Counted from the stretch's first letter, positions 32,291 to 56,249 are shown. The stretch: DNA of 64,000 nucleotides from Mya arenaria (GCF_026914265.1 NC_069123.1:31520178-31584177); one strand, 5' to 3'. The notes: generated by a model from the letters alone, not told the origin. Numbers and translations are program-made.

Positions 32291-34355
32291 CAGATGGTTT
32301 TATGTTAAACACTCCCTTGACCTTGTTATCAAATGAGGTCAAAATGTTGTTTAATGTTTACCTGTTCTGGCAAATGACGTAGTGTCCGTCGATCGTGTTT
32401 TCGGTTGAATACAATTTTGGCTTGTGAACGTTTGTTCAAATTATGCCCCTGGGTTCATTAACGGCCACGCTCCGGAATTCACAAAATGTGTGTACTTATA
32501 TGGGGAAATGTTTGAAAATCCTTCTTGTCTGAAACCGCTAGGCCCATACCCTTAATATTTTGAATTTGGCATCAAATAGTGCTCTTTTACCAAGATTGTT
32601 TATATTATGCCCCTGTGGTCAAAATTGGCCCTCTAACAGGGGTAACAAGTTTCCAAGAGACTTATATAAAATATATTCTTGCTTCAAACCGCAAGGCTCA
32701 TACCTTTGATATATATTATTCATATGATAGCCCTCAACCAAGATTGTTGAAATTATGCACCTTGGGTAAAAGCTGGCTCCACCCCTTTTGACCTACTTTC
32801 TCATTTTTGAAGCTACAGTAAGGAGTTGGGACCATTTGTACAGTTCTGAAAACAAATAATTATGTTGTGCTTAAATGACCTTGACTGTGACTTTTTGACG
32901 GACGTTCTTATTTTTGAAGCTACTGCAATGCAATTTTGGCCATGTGTACAGTTTTTAAAACAAATATCGATGTTATACTTTGATGACCTTGATTGTGACC
33001 TTTTGATCTATGTTATAATTATTATCATTGAAGCTACAGCAATAGAATTTGGATCATGCGAAAACATTTGAAAACAAATATGTATGTTTTGCTTGGATGA
33101 CTTCGACTGTGACATTTTCACCGACTTTCTTATTGTTGATGCTACAACATTGACATTTTGACCATGTGTACAGTTTTCGATACAAATATCAATGTTGTCC
33201 TTAGATGACCTTGAATTTGACCTTTTGACCGTTTCGTATATTTGAAGCTACATCAACACAATTTTGATCATGTGTTCAGTTATGCTAACGAGTATCAATG
33301 TTGTCCTTGGATGGCATTGACTTTGACAGTGACCTTTTGACCTTCGTTCTTATTTTTCAAAACTACAGCAATGAAATTTTGACCATGTGTATGATTTTGC
33401 AAACAAATATGACATTGACATGTGACCTTTTGACCTACTTTATTATTTTTGAAGCTGCAGTAATACAATATCGACCTTGTGTTCAGTTTTAAAAACACAT
33501 CAATATTGGGCTTGGATGACCTTGACTGTGACCTTTTGACCGACTTTCTTATTTTCGAAGGTACAGTTATAAAATTTGGACCGTGCAAACAGTTATGAAA
33601 ACAAATAGTTATGTTGTGCTTGGATGACCTTGACATTGACCTTTTGACCGACTTTCTTATTTTGGACGCTCTAGCAATGCAATTTTGTCTATGTAAACAG
33701 TTTTGAAAACAAATATCTTATTATTTGAAACTACAGCAATGAAATTCGGACCATGTCTACGGGTAGACAATAAAGACATTGGCAGGTGATCTTTTTACCT
33801 ACCTTCCGATATTTGAAGTTGAAGCAAGACAAGGTCTACCATATGTACTGTTTTAAAAACAAATATCAATATTGTGCTTGAATTACCATGACCGAGACCA
33901 TTTGACCTCTGTTAATTTGATTGAGACATATTGACCTTCTTTCTTAGTTGTGAAGCTACTTCATTGAAATTTTGACCATGTGTACAGTTTTGCAAACAAA
34001 TATCAATATAGACACTGACAGGTGACCTTTTGACCAACTTTCTTACCTTTAAAGCTAAAGAAATAAAATCTGAGCCATGAGTACTGTTTTGAGAACAAAT
34101 ATCAAGCTTAATATTAGATGTGTCGCATTATCTAATGGTCCTCTACCAAGATTGTTCAACTTATGCCCCTTGGTTTAAAAGTGGCCTTACCCTGAGGGTC
34201 ATCTGTGTTACATAACGATATAAAAGAACAATATTGTCTGCAACAAAAACGCTTAGTGCTAAAATATTTCAAGTGTAACATTGTCTTGTGGTAACAAAGG
34301 TTTAAAACTTGCACTCAGGTGAGTGATTTAGGACCATCATGGCCCTCTTGTTATT
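32291..34355. mobile_element. Composite element module 2 with ~105-bp TGACCTTTTGACC repeats
   Basis: About 12 degenerate units between 32810 and 34090. Each has GAAGCTAC(A)GCAATG, CATGTGTACAGTTTTGA and GACCTTGACTGTGACC-type blocks. It closes AGGACCATCATGGCCCTCTTG at about 34355, the same ending as module 1. The flanks (about 32570 and 34140) share an ACCAAGATTGTT unit. No gene. Confidence 0.75.
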
Positions 34356-34539
34356 GTATATGGATCAAACGTACTGCAGTTTGATATCCATAAGAGCTCT
34401 GTTCCTTTTGAAAACCAGCCAGATCCGCTCATTTGTGAGTCGAAAATGGCCCTTGAAATTGTGTAGCCATTGGGTAATATTCTTAAAGGGAGACAACTGT
34501 TACAGGTAAAACCATCCATCGACTGTTGGAAATGTCCTT

Positions 34540-34613
34540 GTGGTTTAGTGGTTTCAGGCGTCCGTTTTCAAAACAAATCTTGACTTAACCGGTGTGGGTT
34601 TCGCATCCCACCA
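34540..34613 (+). mobile_element. tRNA-like SINE head
   Basis: TGGTTTAGTGGTTTCAGGCG resembles a pol III A box and GGTTTCGCATCCCACC a degenerate B box, 50-60 nt apart. It does not fold as a clean cloverleaf, so it is taken as a tRNA-derived repeat and not a tRNA gene. Confidence 0.5.
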
Positions 34614-34969
34614 AAACAATTTTCTTATTGTTTAATTGTATGACCAATGAGATACTGAATTTAGGAAAGTGACTTAAGTTAGGACATGATTTAAGATGCT
34701 TTATAAATACCTGCCGCACCACTAGCAAATACTTAACCGACTTCCGGGAGGGACGTTATATCGAGGTCCCATGTGACAGGGTGCTTCGCCCCCTTTGACC
34801 TCGATAGAAGCATCAATTGCCTCCAAAACCATTTGCTGGTGCGGTTCAGCCCTTCAGTGCAAATCCCTGGTGTAGCCAGGCCCATTACTCTGGTTTTTGT
34901 AGTTGTCAAAAAATGGACCTTAATAATTTCTAAAAACGAGTCGTGCAAAAACAAACTTGGCCATAAATT

Positions 34970-37083
34970 ACAGGGGCGTAGCTTGACGAAAGTATATGTG
35001 TAGGCCACTTTCTGAGGGGGGGGGGGGGGGTCACGAGGGCATGCATCCCCGGGATTTCGTTTTAGTTAGGTGGTCTTGGGTGCGTTTTAGCGTATATTTC
35101 TTTGTTGTAAAAACATGAATGAGAGTAACGATATCAATATGTTTTACCTTAAATAAATGTTGTATGTAATGAACAGCGTCAAAGCGCAGACTACTGGTAT
35201 GCAAATTTCGACAAATTATATACGTAACATTAATGTCGTATGAATGTGTATTTTAGTGAAAAGGAAAACGATAGATTTGAAATACCTGGTTTCCGTTATA
35301 TTAATTAAGTTTTTATTGCACATTGCCAACTTTGGAGAAATCCGCTGAATCGAAAGTGCCTATAGAGTTATATAGGGAAAATATGGTTAAACAGTTCTCA
35401 CGACTTAGTCTTTTAACAGATCAACTTACTTCCTACATATATGTAAGGATAATTCTTGCCCTTGAAGATGGTGGTTTTGTTTTAATTGTATGATTTTTAC
35501 ATTTTGGTCCTTTTTAAGGGTTTTGTTGGTCATTAAAAGTTACATTGAAATAAGAAATAAGGAGCTAAAAATTGTTTTGCTATATAAATTTATTATAGTC
35601 ATCCGATCGCTTAGCTTCCAACGGATTACAATGCAGATTTTTTTTTCTCTTTCAAATGCACTTTTCGAAATAATGATTTTTTGAATATCTTTTGGTCCTT
35701 TTTGAACATTTATGTAAAATTTGTAGAAAATCGATGCCCAGAAAATGTGTATTCAACTGTACGATAATGGTTTTATGGCACACCCCGCGGCGTATTCACA
35801 GCAGGATAGAAATAATCCATCGGCAAGGTTATGACACTGGGTATGACATGTGCACTGAAGTTTGTCATTTATAGCAATAAAATTATTCCATAACTATTTC
35901 GGTTTCTTCCCCCTTTCTTGTTATTATAAAATTGAAATTATATATGATACTCGATTATTCATTTACATTAGTAGTTAAGAAATGTCATATTTTTTGTGTA
36001 AAAAAGGAAAGTAATATATTTAGCAAAAATTATTCCCATTTTTAATAGCAATCACTATTACAGACAGTTAAAAGGTAACACTTCTCTTATAAAATATTAA
36101 TGTTCAAGTTTCAGTGACAATTTTGGAAAAACATATTGACTATGAAACATAATAAATAAGGGTATTCAAAGATAATAATTTACATATCTACATCGAGTCA
36201 ACATGTTCATTAGTATTGCTTAAGTTCTAATTCTTGTGGTTAACATTTTGGTCTACCATTTTGCACTCAACCAAACATGTTTATAAATTTAGCGTAAATA
36301 TAATTATTTTGAATAGGTAAGAAATGTCTTTCATGGAATTTTGTCAGCATATTTTTAGTAACGAGTGCACTAGGTTTTCATAACGTGTCAAATTGCCATT
36401 AAATCAACGTGTTGTTATGGAATAAAAGGGTATACCTGTCTTATTGTCAATACAATATTAATGACATTTTACTTGACTTGAATCGTTAAAGACCGGTACT
36501 AAATGATAACAACTGCAGTTAATATTTCATTTTAGCTGTTCCTATTCGAAATTTCACACCCAATTTTGTGTAACACTGCTACTAGAAAAATTACCAAACT
36601 GTTAAAATAAAGGTGTGGAACTGGCCTCAATTTAATGTCTTAATTGATAAATGATCAATTAAAGACTTAAACAAAAAGACGAAGCATATAAGATGTAAAA
36701 GAAGTAAGTTTATCAGATACAATGTGATATTTACAGTACTTTATCAACTAACGTTCCCCCTATAGAACAGCTCTACCTAATCATGGCAAAATCTTAAAAC
36801 GTCTAAAACAGAAATTTTCTATCGCAACTTAAAATAAAAGGACGGGTCAACTTTATGACCCTCATAAATTCTGTATTTCTTATCTGCCTTGGGTGCAGTA
36901 GATAAATAAGTGCTAAACTAGCGTATCTTAACGCTACTATTGCACTAAGAGGAGAAATCGATAGAGACCGTCGTTACGCTGATAAGCTCCAAAGTTGGCA
37001 ATGATTTGGTATTTTTATCTTTTGTTTTTCTGAAAATTGTGTAGGCCGCGGCCTACACTGCCTATAGGAAGCTACGCCCATCA
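34970..37083. mobile_element. ~2.1-kb hAT-like non-autonomous element
   Basis: Left end CAGGGGCGTAGCTTGAC and right end GGAAGCTACGCCCATC are inverted. Both carry a TGTAGGCC subterminal motif. CAGGGGCG ends are typical of hAT elements. The AT-rich interior has no transposase frame. The target duplication is unclear. A G-run lies at about 35017-35030. Confidence 0.6.
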
Positions 37084-37164
37084 CCAGATTTGGTCAGAAT
37101 GTTTATGGGCATAATATCTCGCACAAGTTTAATAACCAGCCGTAATGCTCAAGTTACCTTAGTT

Positions 37165-38045
37165 AACGCTTTTTAGCTCACCTTAGCCGTAGGCTGACGG
37201 TGAGCTATTAGAATCGATGAATGTCTGTCGTCCATCGGACGTCCACATAACATTTTTAACACTCTTGTGGTCACATCTTTGCCTTAATTGTCACGTAACT
37301 TGGTCAGGATGTTTGTCCCAGTAATTACTCGGACGAGTTCGAATATGGGTCATCTGGGGTCAAAAACTAGGTCACAGTGCCCAAATATGGAAAAACCTTG
37401 TTAACACTCTAGATGTAACATTTTTAGCCCAAATATCCTGGAAATTTGTCAGAAAGATTGTTTCGATGATTTCTAGCTCTAGTTCGAATTTGGGTCATCT
37501 GGGGTCAAAAACTAGGTCACTGAGGCCAAATATGGGAAAAAACCTTGTTAACACTCTAGAAGTAACATTTTCAGCCCAAATATCCTGGAAATTTGTCAGA
37601 AATGTTGTTTCGATTATTTCTAGCTCAAGTTCGAATATGGGCCATCTGGGGTCAAAAGATAGGTCACGGAGCCCAAATATGGAAAATCCTTGTTAACACT
37701 TTAGAGGTAACATTTAGCCCAAATATCCTGGAAATTTGTCAGAAATGTGTTTATGTTGATTTCTAGCTCAAGTTCGAGTATGGGTCATCTGGTATGTGAC
37801 AAATTATGAACCTCCAACTTAAATATTGTAAGAGGTATGGCCCTTTGTAACTATTAAACAAATATATTTTTCATGTTTTTATACGCCTGTTTTAAATATG
37901 AGATATAGTTTACATGTGGCATACGGGCTTCCAGGTTAGACAAAGCTTTGTAGTCCACTGAGAGTTATTGCCCTTTTATTAAAGAAAAGTCCAGTTTTAA
38001 GTTTATTCAGGTGAGCGATATAGGGTCATCTTGATCCTCTTGTTT
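37165..38045. mobile_element. AGCTCACC-headed element with ~150-bp repeat (module 3)
   Basis: Begins TTTTTAGCTCACCTTAGCC and ends CATCTTGATCCTCTTGTTT. Inside are about four units (37240-37800) with GGAAATTTGTCAGAAA, AGTTCGAATATGGGTCATCT and CTTGTTAACACTCTAGA. Confidence 0.78.
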
Positions 38046-38189
38046 AATTATAGAATTAACCAGCTACATCGCTCGAGTCATGCGATAAATAATCGCTCGA
38101 GTCATTCGAGAGTTGTGGCCTCAAATTATAGAAATTACCTAAAATAGGTATTGCCCGATCAATACCATTAGAAGCCTTAAAATGTCCAT

Positions 38190-38470
38190 TCATCATCATA
38201 AATAATCAAAATCGGCACATTCATGCCTGAATTCAGTTTAATAAAGTGGAATGTTGAAAAAAAGGCACATTAATGCCTGAATTCAGATAACTTGGAAGAT
38301 TACAAAATAGGCAAATATATGTCTGATTTCGCATGAAACCGTGGAAGATAACACAAATAGGCAAGTTTATGTCTGATTTTAGATAAAATAACGTGGACGA
38401 TGATTACAAATATGCAAAGTAATGTCTGATTCCAGATGAAATATAGAGGAAGATTACAAAATAATTCAAA
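38190..38470. repeat. ~55-bp tandem repeat, about five degenerate copies
   Basis: Recurring ATAGGCAAATATATGTCTGA, GGAAGATAACACAAATAGG and CCTGAATTCAG variants. Non-coding. Confidence 0.7.
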
Positions 38471-39665
38471 TTATTTGGCAGAATGATCGGCATAACATGA
38501 GATTGTTTTGCGCACAAGACCTGTGTTCATACCTTCAATGTCAAGGTCACAATAACCTCCTGAACTTAGTATGATTTTCTAGATAAGCCCAACTTATAAT
38601 TTGTGATGTCCGGTCCATATCTTTCTCATTCATGGTTTGATTTTAAAAACTATTTGGCAGAAGTGACCAACATAGTATGACGTTGTGTTATGCACAAAAC
38701 TCGTGTCACAACCTTCAAGATCAAGGTCACACCATCCTCAACTTAATATGTTTTGTTTTATAAGCCTAAATGATGAAAGTTTGTGTCCAGTCCATATCTT
38801 TCGCATATACAATATGATCTTGATTTTTTTGTGGTATAAAGTACCACCACGAGGATGTGTCGCGCACAAGATCTGTTTCCTTACCTTCAAGTGCAATGCC
38901 ATAGAAACCTTCTAAACTAAGTATACTAAGGTCTGTTCCATTTTTGTCCAGTTCATATTTTTTCCTCAATCATGGTTGGATTTTAAAATTATTTGTCGGT
39001 CGTGACGACCATATCATGATGTGCCACGCATAAGATCAGTGTCCCTATACCTTAAAGGTTAAAACCACAGCAGCCTTCTTAACTTACGTTTTGCTATGTA
39101 AGCCTCACTAATTACAGTTTGTATCCGCATATCATTCTCATTCATGCTTGAAGTTAATTATTTGGCAGACGTGACCGTCATTATAGCATGAGGATGTGTC
39201 ATGCACAATACCTTTGTCCCTATATCTTCATTGTCAAGGTCACAGCAAACTCCTTAGTTAATATGTTTAGATGTATACGCCTAACTGATAATAGTTTGTA
39301 TCCGGTCTTAATCTTTGCCATACAATTTTGGATTTTAAAGTTATTTGTAGAAGTGACCACCATAGTAAAAAGGACGTTTTGCACAAAAGAACCAAGTCCG
39401 TAACGATATAAGCCCTTTTGCGATAGTTTCAATCATTTTGATAACAGTACCAATATTTTCCAATCTTTTTTATGTACGTTATAGACAATTCTTCGGCACC
39501 TTTGACTTCAGTTAAATAATCTTCACTTGATTTCTTGATTGTACTATCCCGGCAGTTTTATTCTTACACTTGGACGTACGGGTGTATTAATCATATTCCG
39601 TGATAGCTCTAGTTACATTTGGTACTCAGATGAGCAATATAAGGCCTCCATAATGCTCTTGTGAT
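38470..39665. repeat. Degenerate ~170-bp tandem array related to the 182-bp family
   Basis: About six units (near 38480, 38655, 38833, 38995, 39164, 39347) with TTGGCAGAAGTGACC, a GTGTC...ACCTTCAA block, and GATCAAGGTCACA. The same order of blocks occurs in the 182-bp units at 18.8-20.6 kb. It closes CTCCATAATGCTCTTGTG. Confidence 0.72.
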
Positions 39666-39835
39666 TTTCCTAAAATAAACACTTCCCCAAAATGGCTCTA
39701 CTACGCACATTTTTGTAGGATATTAGGATTATATAAATTATAAACATGATGTTAAAATATACAAAGAAACACGGTGTTATATAGCTTTTAAAAAAAAGAG
39801 GTCCACTTCTTTAATTCTTTTAAACAGTTTTACAG

Positions 39836-39841
39836 TTTAAT
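39836..39841 (-). terminator. Candidate polyadenylation signal (ATTAAA) of the protease gene
   Basis: A minus-strand ATTAAA about 87 nt after the stop at 39928. A weak call in AT-rich DNA. Confidence 0.3.
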
Positions 39842-39927
39842 TGATGTAAACTATTAATGAGCTAGTATGTTTTGGTAGTCTTTGTTGTAAAATGAGATGG
39901 CATCCTCCCACTTATTAAACACTTTTG

Positions 39928-51256
<11,329 letters not shown>

Positions 51257-51512
51257 CTAAAAAAATAAAAACGTTAAATATTTCATGTGCCATTCAGGCG
51301 CATTTCGAAGCTTGAGTCCGCCGGACAAACAAATTGTTTTCCATATTCTGAAAAAAATAAATTACGAACATAGAACATGGAATTCTAGTCGTGTACATCG
51401 CCACCTATCCCTTGTGAGCAGACGAAGCTTTTAACATGTTGATAAAAAAAAAAACAATAAGTCATATACAACATTTATCAACCAGGTGAATATTTATCCA
51501 TGGCATGGAACT
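51257..51512. other. Upstream of protease SRCR exon 1, nothing recognised
   Basis: Intron leading to a missing 5' exon. A search of the minus strand up to about 60 kb found no clear signal peptide or further domain exon. Confidence 0.4.
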
Positions 51513-51853
51513 TCAAAGCTACACTTTCTTATTGATTGACAGTATTGACATTGGTTTTAGATCTCAGAATCAGCTGATGTTGATATCAATGCCTTCAATA
51601 CAGTCATATAAGATAATTGGCAACAGAACAGAACTCAATTGTATAGAAAACTGCCGAAAATTCCAGTTTTCTTAAAGCGTTAGTAACAGTTTTAGCCATT
51701 AATCATCAATTTTCGAATGAAAAAATGAAAAACTGCGATCTGATTTTTTCTCAATATTCTTAAATCATTAGTTTCAAGAAAGGTGGCTCATTGCAAGACA
51801 AACAATAAAATAAAAAGATTTCAAAACCATCAATCTGTAAGAGTGAAGCTTTT
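51513..51853. mobile_element. MITE family B, copy 3
   Basis: Left end AAAGCTACACTTTCTTATTG and right end CAATCTGTAAGAGTGAAGCTT. The interior shares TCAATACAGTCATATAAGAT with copy 1. Confidence 0.8.
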
Positions 51854-52089
51854 ATGGTGGGCATATTGTCGGTAGAGAAAGGTTAACAGGACTTTAAAAG
51901 ATGTAGAAATCCGTAATAGATTCTCCGAGCCATAAAAGGAACCTAATTAAGCCCATCGTAATAAACAAAACTCGATGACCAAAAAACGTCGGAAATGAAT
52001 GAACGAAGGAACATCAAAAGCCATCTTGTTCGCGGTCATCTTCGTTCAATATTGTCTCGATTATAAGTACTGTACTTTAGGATGAGATC

Positions 52090-52232
52090 GTAAAACTTCT
52101 CGTAAAATACATATTAAGGTCTGGTATCAAAATGTACCACTATCAAATAGATTGCCCTGTAAAACTTCTCGTAAAAATACATATTAAGGTCTGGTAACAA
52201 AATGTACCACTATTCAATAGATTGCCCTGTCC
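52090..52232. repeat. Two-copy ~71-bp tandem duplication
   Basis: GTAAAACTTCTCGTAAAA, ATATTAAGGTCTGGTA and AATAGATTGCCCTGT each occur twice in the same order. Confidence 0.88.
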
Positions 52233-52310
52233 TGATGCGATGTTTTGAATATGCTTGGTTATCACCAAGGATCCAAGGGGACGAACCCGGCGCCGATTTA
52301 AATAGTCCAA

Positions 52311-52693
52311 GTTAAAGTGACACTCTTATTCAAAATCAGTACATACACATGTATCAAAAACATCAATTTTGACTGATAAACCTTTAAATATTTACTAAAT
52401 AATGCATTTAAGGAAAATATTAATTACTTATAACAAGATTGTAACCGTGTATTTAATAGCAAAAAGTGCAAAAATATTAAATGATTGGTGAATGCTAAGA
52501 GATTTACTGTGGTGTGATATTGTCTCGCTATGTAGAAATATCGTCGTTGTTTTATGCTCAAAAGCTTTCAAATTAAACTCGGTATCCTTCATAAGAAACG
52601 TTGTTTTCGACATTTATTCATCTTTTTTGGAATTTCAAAACAGTATTTTTAATTGTGGTAAATCTGATTTTGGAGTAAGAGAGCATCTTTAAC
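52311..52693 (-). mobile_element. MITE family A, full copy 3
   Basis: Ends GTTAAAGTGACACTCTTATT and GAGAGCATCTTTAAC are inverted. About 383 bp and the most complete copy. Its orientation is opposite to copies 1 and 2. Confidence 0.85.
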
Positions 52694-53317
52694 TTTTTAT
52701 GTCAATATCGGAAAAAAGTGATTAAAGAAGCTAAGAATGCACAATTTCGGACTAGCAATAGTTAAAATTTTCCCAGGGAGAACCCTCAACCCCACGGTCA
52801 AAATTTTAAACTATTTAAATTTCGGTTCTGATGAAGGGACGATCATTTTCGATATAGAAATTCTAACTTACATAGAAATATGTGATTTGAAAAAGGCGTT
52901 TATTACATTTTTTTATTTTTTTTTTGTCTTTATGATACGCAAACCATCAAAGTTTCACACGAGGTTGGGCTTATAAGCTGGTTGCGTTAACTTGATATTG
53001 TTTTTATTTTCTGTTGTTGTTTTCTAATATTTAAAAGCTGCAAACTTAATGACGAATGTTTTTTTCGTGTGCTTGCTTGCTGTACAATTCAAATCAAATA
53101 ATTATGTAATATATTGACAGTTTGAAAAAAAAACACTAAGAACATTCCATGTTATGTGTTAAGTTATTTTATTTTTCAAAGTTTACTTGCGATGGAAGTG
53201 AGCAATTAGTTAATACCCATCTCACAAGCAGTACGATGTTTGCATGTTTTCAAGATCAATGCCATTGACGTAAAGTCAATAGCAAATCATATGTCTGGAA
53301 TATCGCGAATCATGGAG
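52694..53317. other. No gene seen
   Basis: AT-rich. The plus-strand open frame at 52737-52976 (79 aa) has no recognisable domain. Confidence 0.45.
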
Positions 53318-53694
53318 GAAAGTGACACTCGTATTTAAAATCAATACATACACATGTCTTCGAAACATAAATTTTGACTGATAAACCTTGAACTACTTAC
53401 TAAATAATGCATTTATGGAAAATATTAACTACAGATAACAAGATTGTAACCGTGTATTTAATAGCAGAAAGCGCAAAAATATTAAATGATTGGTGAATGC
53501 TGAAATATTTACTGTAGTTCTACTTTAGTCTCAAAAGGTAGAAATACCGTGCTTTATGCTCATTTCTTTCAAATTTAACTCGGTACCCTTTATAAGAACC
53601 ACTGTTTTTGACATTTATTCATCCTCTTTGGAATATTAAAACAATATTATTAATTGTGGGAAATCTCATTTGGGATTAAGAGTGCATCTTTAAC
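53318..53694 (-). mobile_element. MITE family A, full copy 4
   Basis: Begins AAAGTGACACTCGTATTTAA and ends TAAGAGTGCATCTTTAAC, with the same interior and orientation as copy 3, about 1 kb away. Confidence 0.85.
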
Positions 53695-54429
53695 AAAAAC
53701 AAAGCCAAATTTTTAGTATCGTTACATAGCAAAACATGAGATGGACTTTGGAGTGAGTTCGTGGTTAGCTGGCAGTTTCGCATTAACTGAGTGTTTAAGC
53801 TAGCGAACAACAATATGAACGAACGAATGGACTGAAGTAAAGAGTGCACTAATGTTTGTAGTAATAATAAAACACATATATGTGTGACCAGTTTCAAATT
53901 ATGATTGAATATTAAGCGTTACTGTTTATGAAAGTAACGCAAAAATCAGGCAGCAAATAACATAGAACAGGGTTTATTTCATATCTTAAAAACCGTACGG
54001 CCCATGAGGACAAACACAATATTTACAAATACAGTGATCAAAAATATCTCTTTCTTTTATTGTATTTCTTTCTTCTTCTCCTTTTAAAAAGTCATGCTTT
54101 GTTTTTCTTCCATGATTTTTATGAGAATTGGGCATACTTTGATCGCTCTTTTCATGATTTTTATGATGTGTCATTTTATAAAAGTTTTAATACGTTTTTG
54201 TTATTTTTTCCAAATGGTCAAATTGATCTTTACGTGACGATTATTTTACAGCTTATAAATATTTTGTTTTGATATAATGTGTTTTAATTAAAGGACCAGA
54301 GTGAGAGCGCCTCCACGTGGTCTGGTCTGGATGCATGAAAATGGATAGCAGTCTTTTTCATATTATGTAACATCCATTTCCATGTAACAAAATGCTCTCA
54401 AATTAAGCGTACACTGGCAATAATGATTG
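53695..54429. other. No gene seen
   Basis: AT-rich with no splice-supported exon. The overlapping open frames at 53676, 53986 and 54060 lack domains. Confidence 0.45.
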
Positions 54430-54852
54430 TTTAAAGCTGCGCTCTGACAGATTGAACCTTTTGACCACTTTTTTATTGTTTTTATCTTGGAACGAGCCAA
54501 TTTTTGCGAAAGTGCATGGAAACCATTTATATAAGACTGCTGACAAAATATTAGTTCGCAGATCTTTATATTTAAGTTCAAAAAATGATGTTTTATGCAT
54601 TTTTCTTAAACCATCATTTTATGCATTTTTCTTAAACCGTAAGTAACGGTTTAAGCCATAAAACATTAATTTTCGAACGGAAATATGAAAATCTACGATT
54701 TGAGTTTTGTCAGCAATCTTATATCATTGGTTTGCAGATATTTACACAAAAGTTTGCCCTTTCCAAGACAAAAAAATAAAAAAAAATGTAAAAACGGTAA
54801 ATCTGTGAGAGTGCAGCTTTAAAGCTGCGCTCTGACAGATTGAACGTTTTAA
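54430..54852. mobile_element. MITE family B, copy 4, plus a partial second start
   Basis: Left end TTTAAAGCTGCGCTCTGACA and right end CTGTGAGAGTGCAGCTTTA (to 54822). AAAGCTGCGCTCTGACAG then recurs at once (54820-54840) as the start of another copy, which stops after about 30 bp. Confidence 0.83.
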
Positions 54853-55114
54853 GGTGCCATCTAAATATCAAAACAAATTTCTTAAAATTGTACTATCTGA
54901 ATAATCAAAACGAATTCCTTTAAATTGGTACTTATACTGTCAGCTTACTTTTTTTGTCACGACTTTTGTTGTTTACATTTTGCATTATTCTAAATAGATT
55001 AGATAGATTAAATTCGTTTATACACATTTCCAGCCATTCATTTTTTCTCTTATAACTCAGGTACAGCACACGATTTAATTCAAAGCGATGCTTGTAAAAT
55101 CGCTTGGGAGTAAG

Positions 55115-55420
55115 AACTTTACTGCTCGTTGCTTTTCGTGATATTTAGTTGCTTTTCACTAGTTTTCAGGGTGTTCTCGTTTTTTTGTGACATTTCGTTG
55201 CTTTTTGTAGCCGGTAACGTGTTGTTTTTCGTATTTGTCCGCGGCCTTTCGTTAAATTTTGTGGCCGGTAACGTGTTACATTTCGATTTTGTTCGCGGCT
55301 TTTCGTGACATTTCGTTGCTTTTCGTGGCCGGTTACTTTTCGTATCTGTTTGCGGCATTTCGTGACATTTCGTTGCTTTTCGTGGCCGATTACTTTTCGT
55401 ATTTGTTTACAGTGGTCTTC
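55115..55420. repeat. Degenerate repeat with TTTCGTTGCTTTTCGT cores
   Basis: Several copies of TTTCGTTGCTTTTCGTGG, GGCCGGTTACTTTTCG and TTCGTATTTGT, about 60 bp apart. Open frames at 55119 (minus) and 55259 (plus) follow it. Confidence 0.78.
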
Positions 55421-55679
55421 TATACAAAAATATACGTATCACTAAACAAAAAAGGTATTTTTGGAGAAGATATATCTATATTTATCTTTTGTTCTGATCC
55501 TTTATCTAGAGTGTACATGTGTATATGTTTGTCATTGTGTTATGTGTGTATATCCTGATGAATAAAATATGTTTAAATTAAAATATATGTGCAAATATTT
55601 TCGAATCAAATCAAACAACATGTTCTCTGATAAAACTAATGGTATAACAATAATCATTAAAACACAATAGACAGCCACA

Positions 55680-56085
55680 ATCATAATTTGCATGATTTCA
55701 TGTCTAACATTACAATAAACCCATAGATTAAGCCACACTTATAAAATGCATGAATTAATGTCTAACATTACAATAAACACATTGATTGAGCCACACTTAT
55801 AAAATGCATGAATTCATGTCTAACATTACAATAAACACTTAGATTGAGCAACACTTATAAAATGCATGAATTAATGTCTAACATTACAATAAACACATTG
55901 ATTGAGCCACATTTATAAAATGCATGAATTCATGTCTAGCATTACAATAAACACATTGATTGAGCCACACTTATCAAATGTATGAATTAATGTCTAACAT
56001 TGCAATAAATACATTGATTGAGCCACACTTATTAAATGCATGAATTCAAGTCTAACATTACAATAAACACATTGATGGAGAAGCA
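55680..56085. repeat. 58-bp tandem repeat, about seven copies
   Basis: The unit has TAAAATGCATGAATT, ATGTCTAACATTACAATAAA and CACATTGATTGAGCCACAC. Starts at 55701, 55759 and 55817 give an exact 58-bp spacing. Confidence 0.93.
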
Positions 56086-56249
56086 ACATAATAACTCCGC
56101 ATTGATTGAGCATAAGATATTCTTTATATAATAATACAATGATAACTACAGGGACAAGCCCAGTTGTTGAACAATATAAAATAAACCCTGTTAAGGGGCA
56201 CAATGCAAGGAATTAAAAACACAAACTTACAGTATATGTCTGCTTTACC

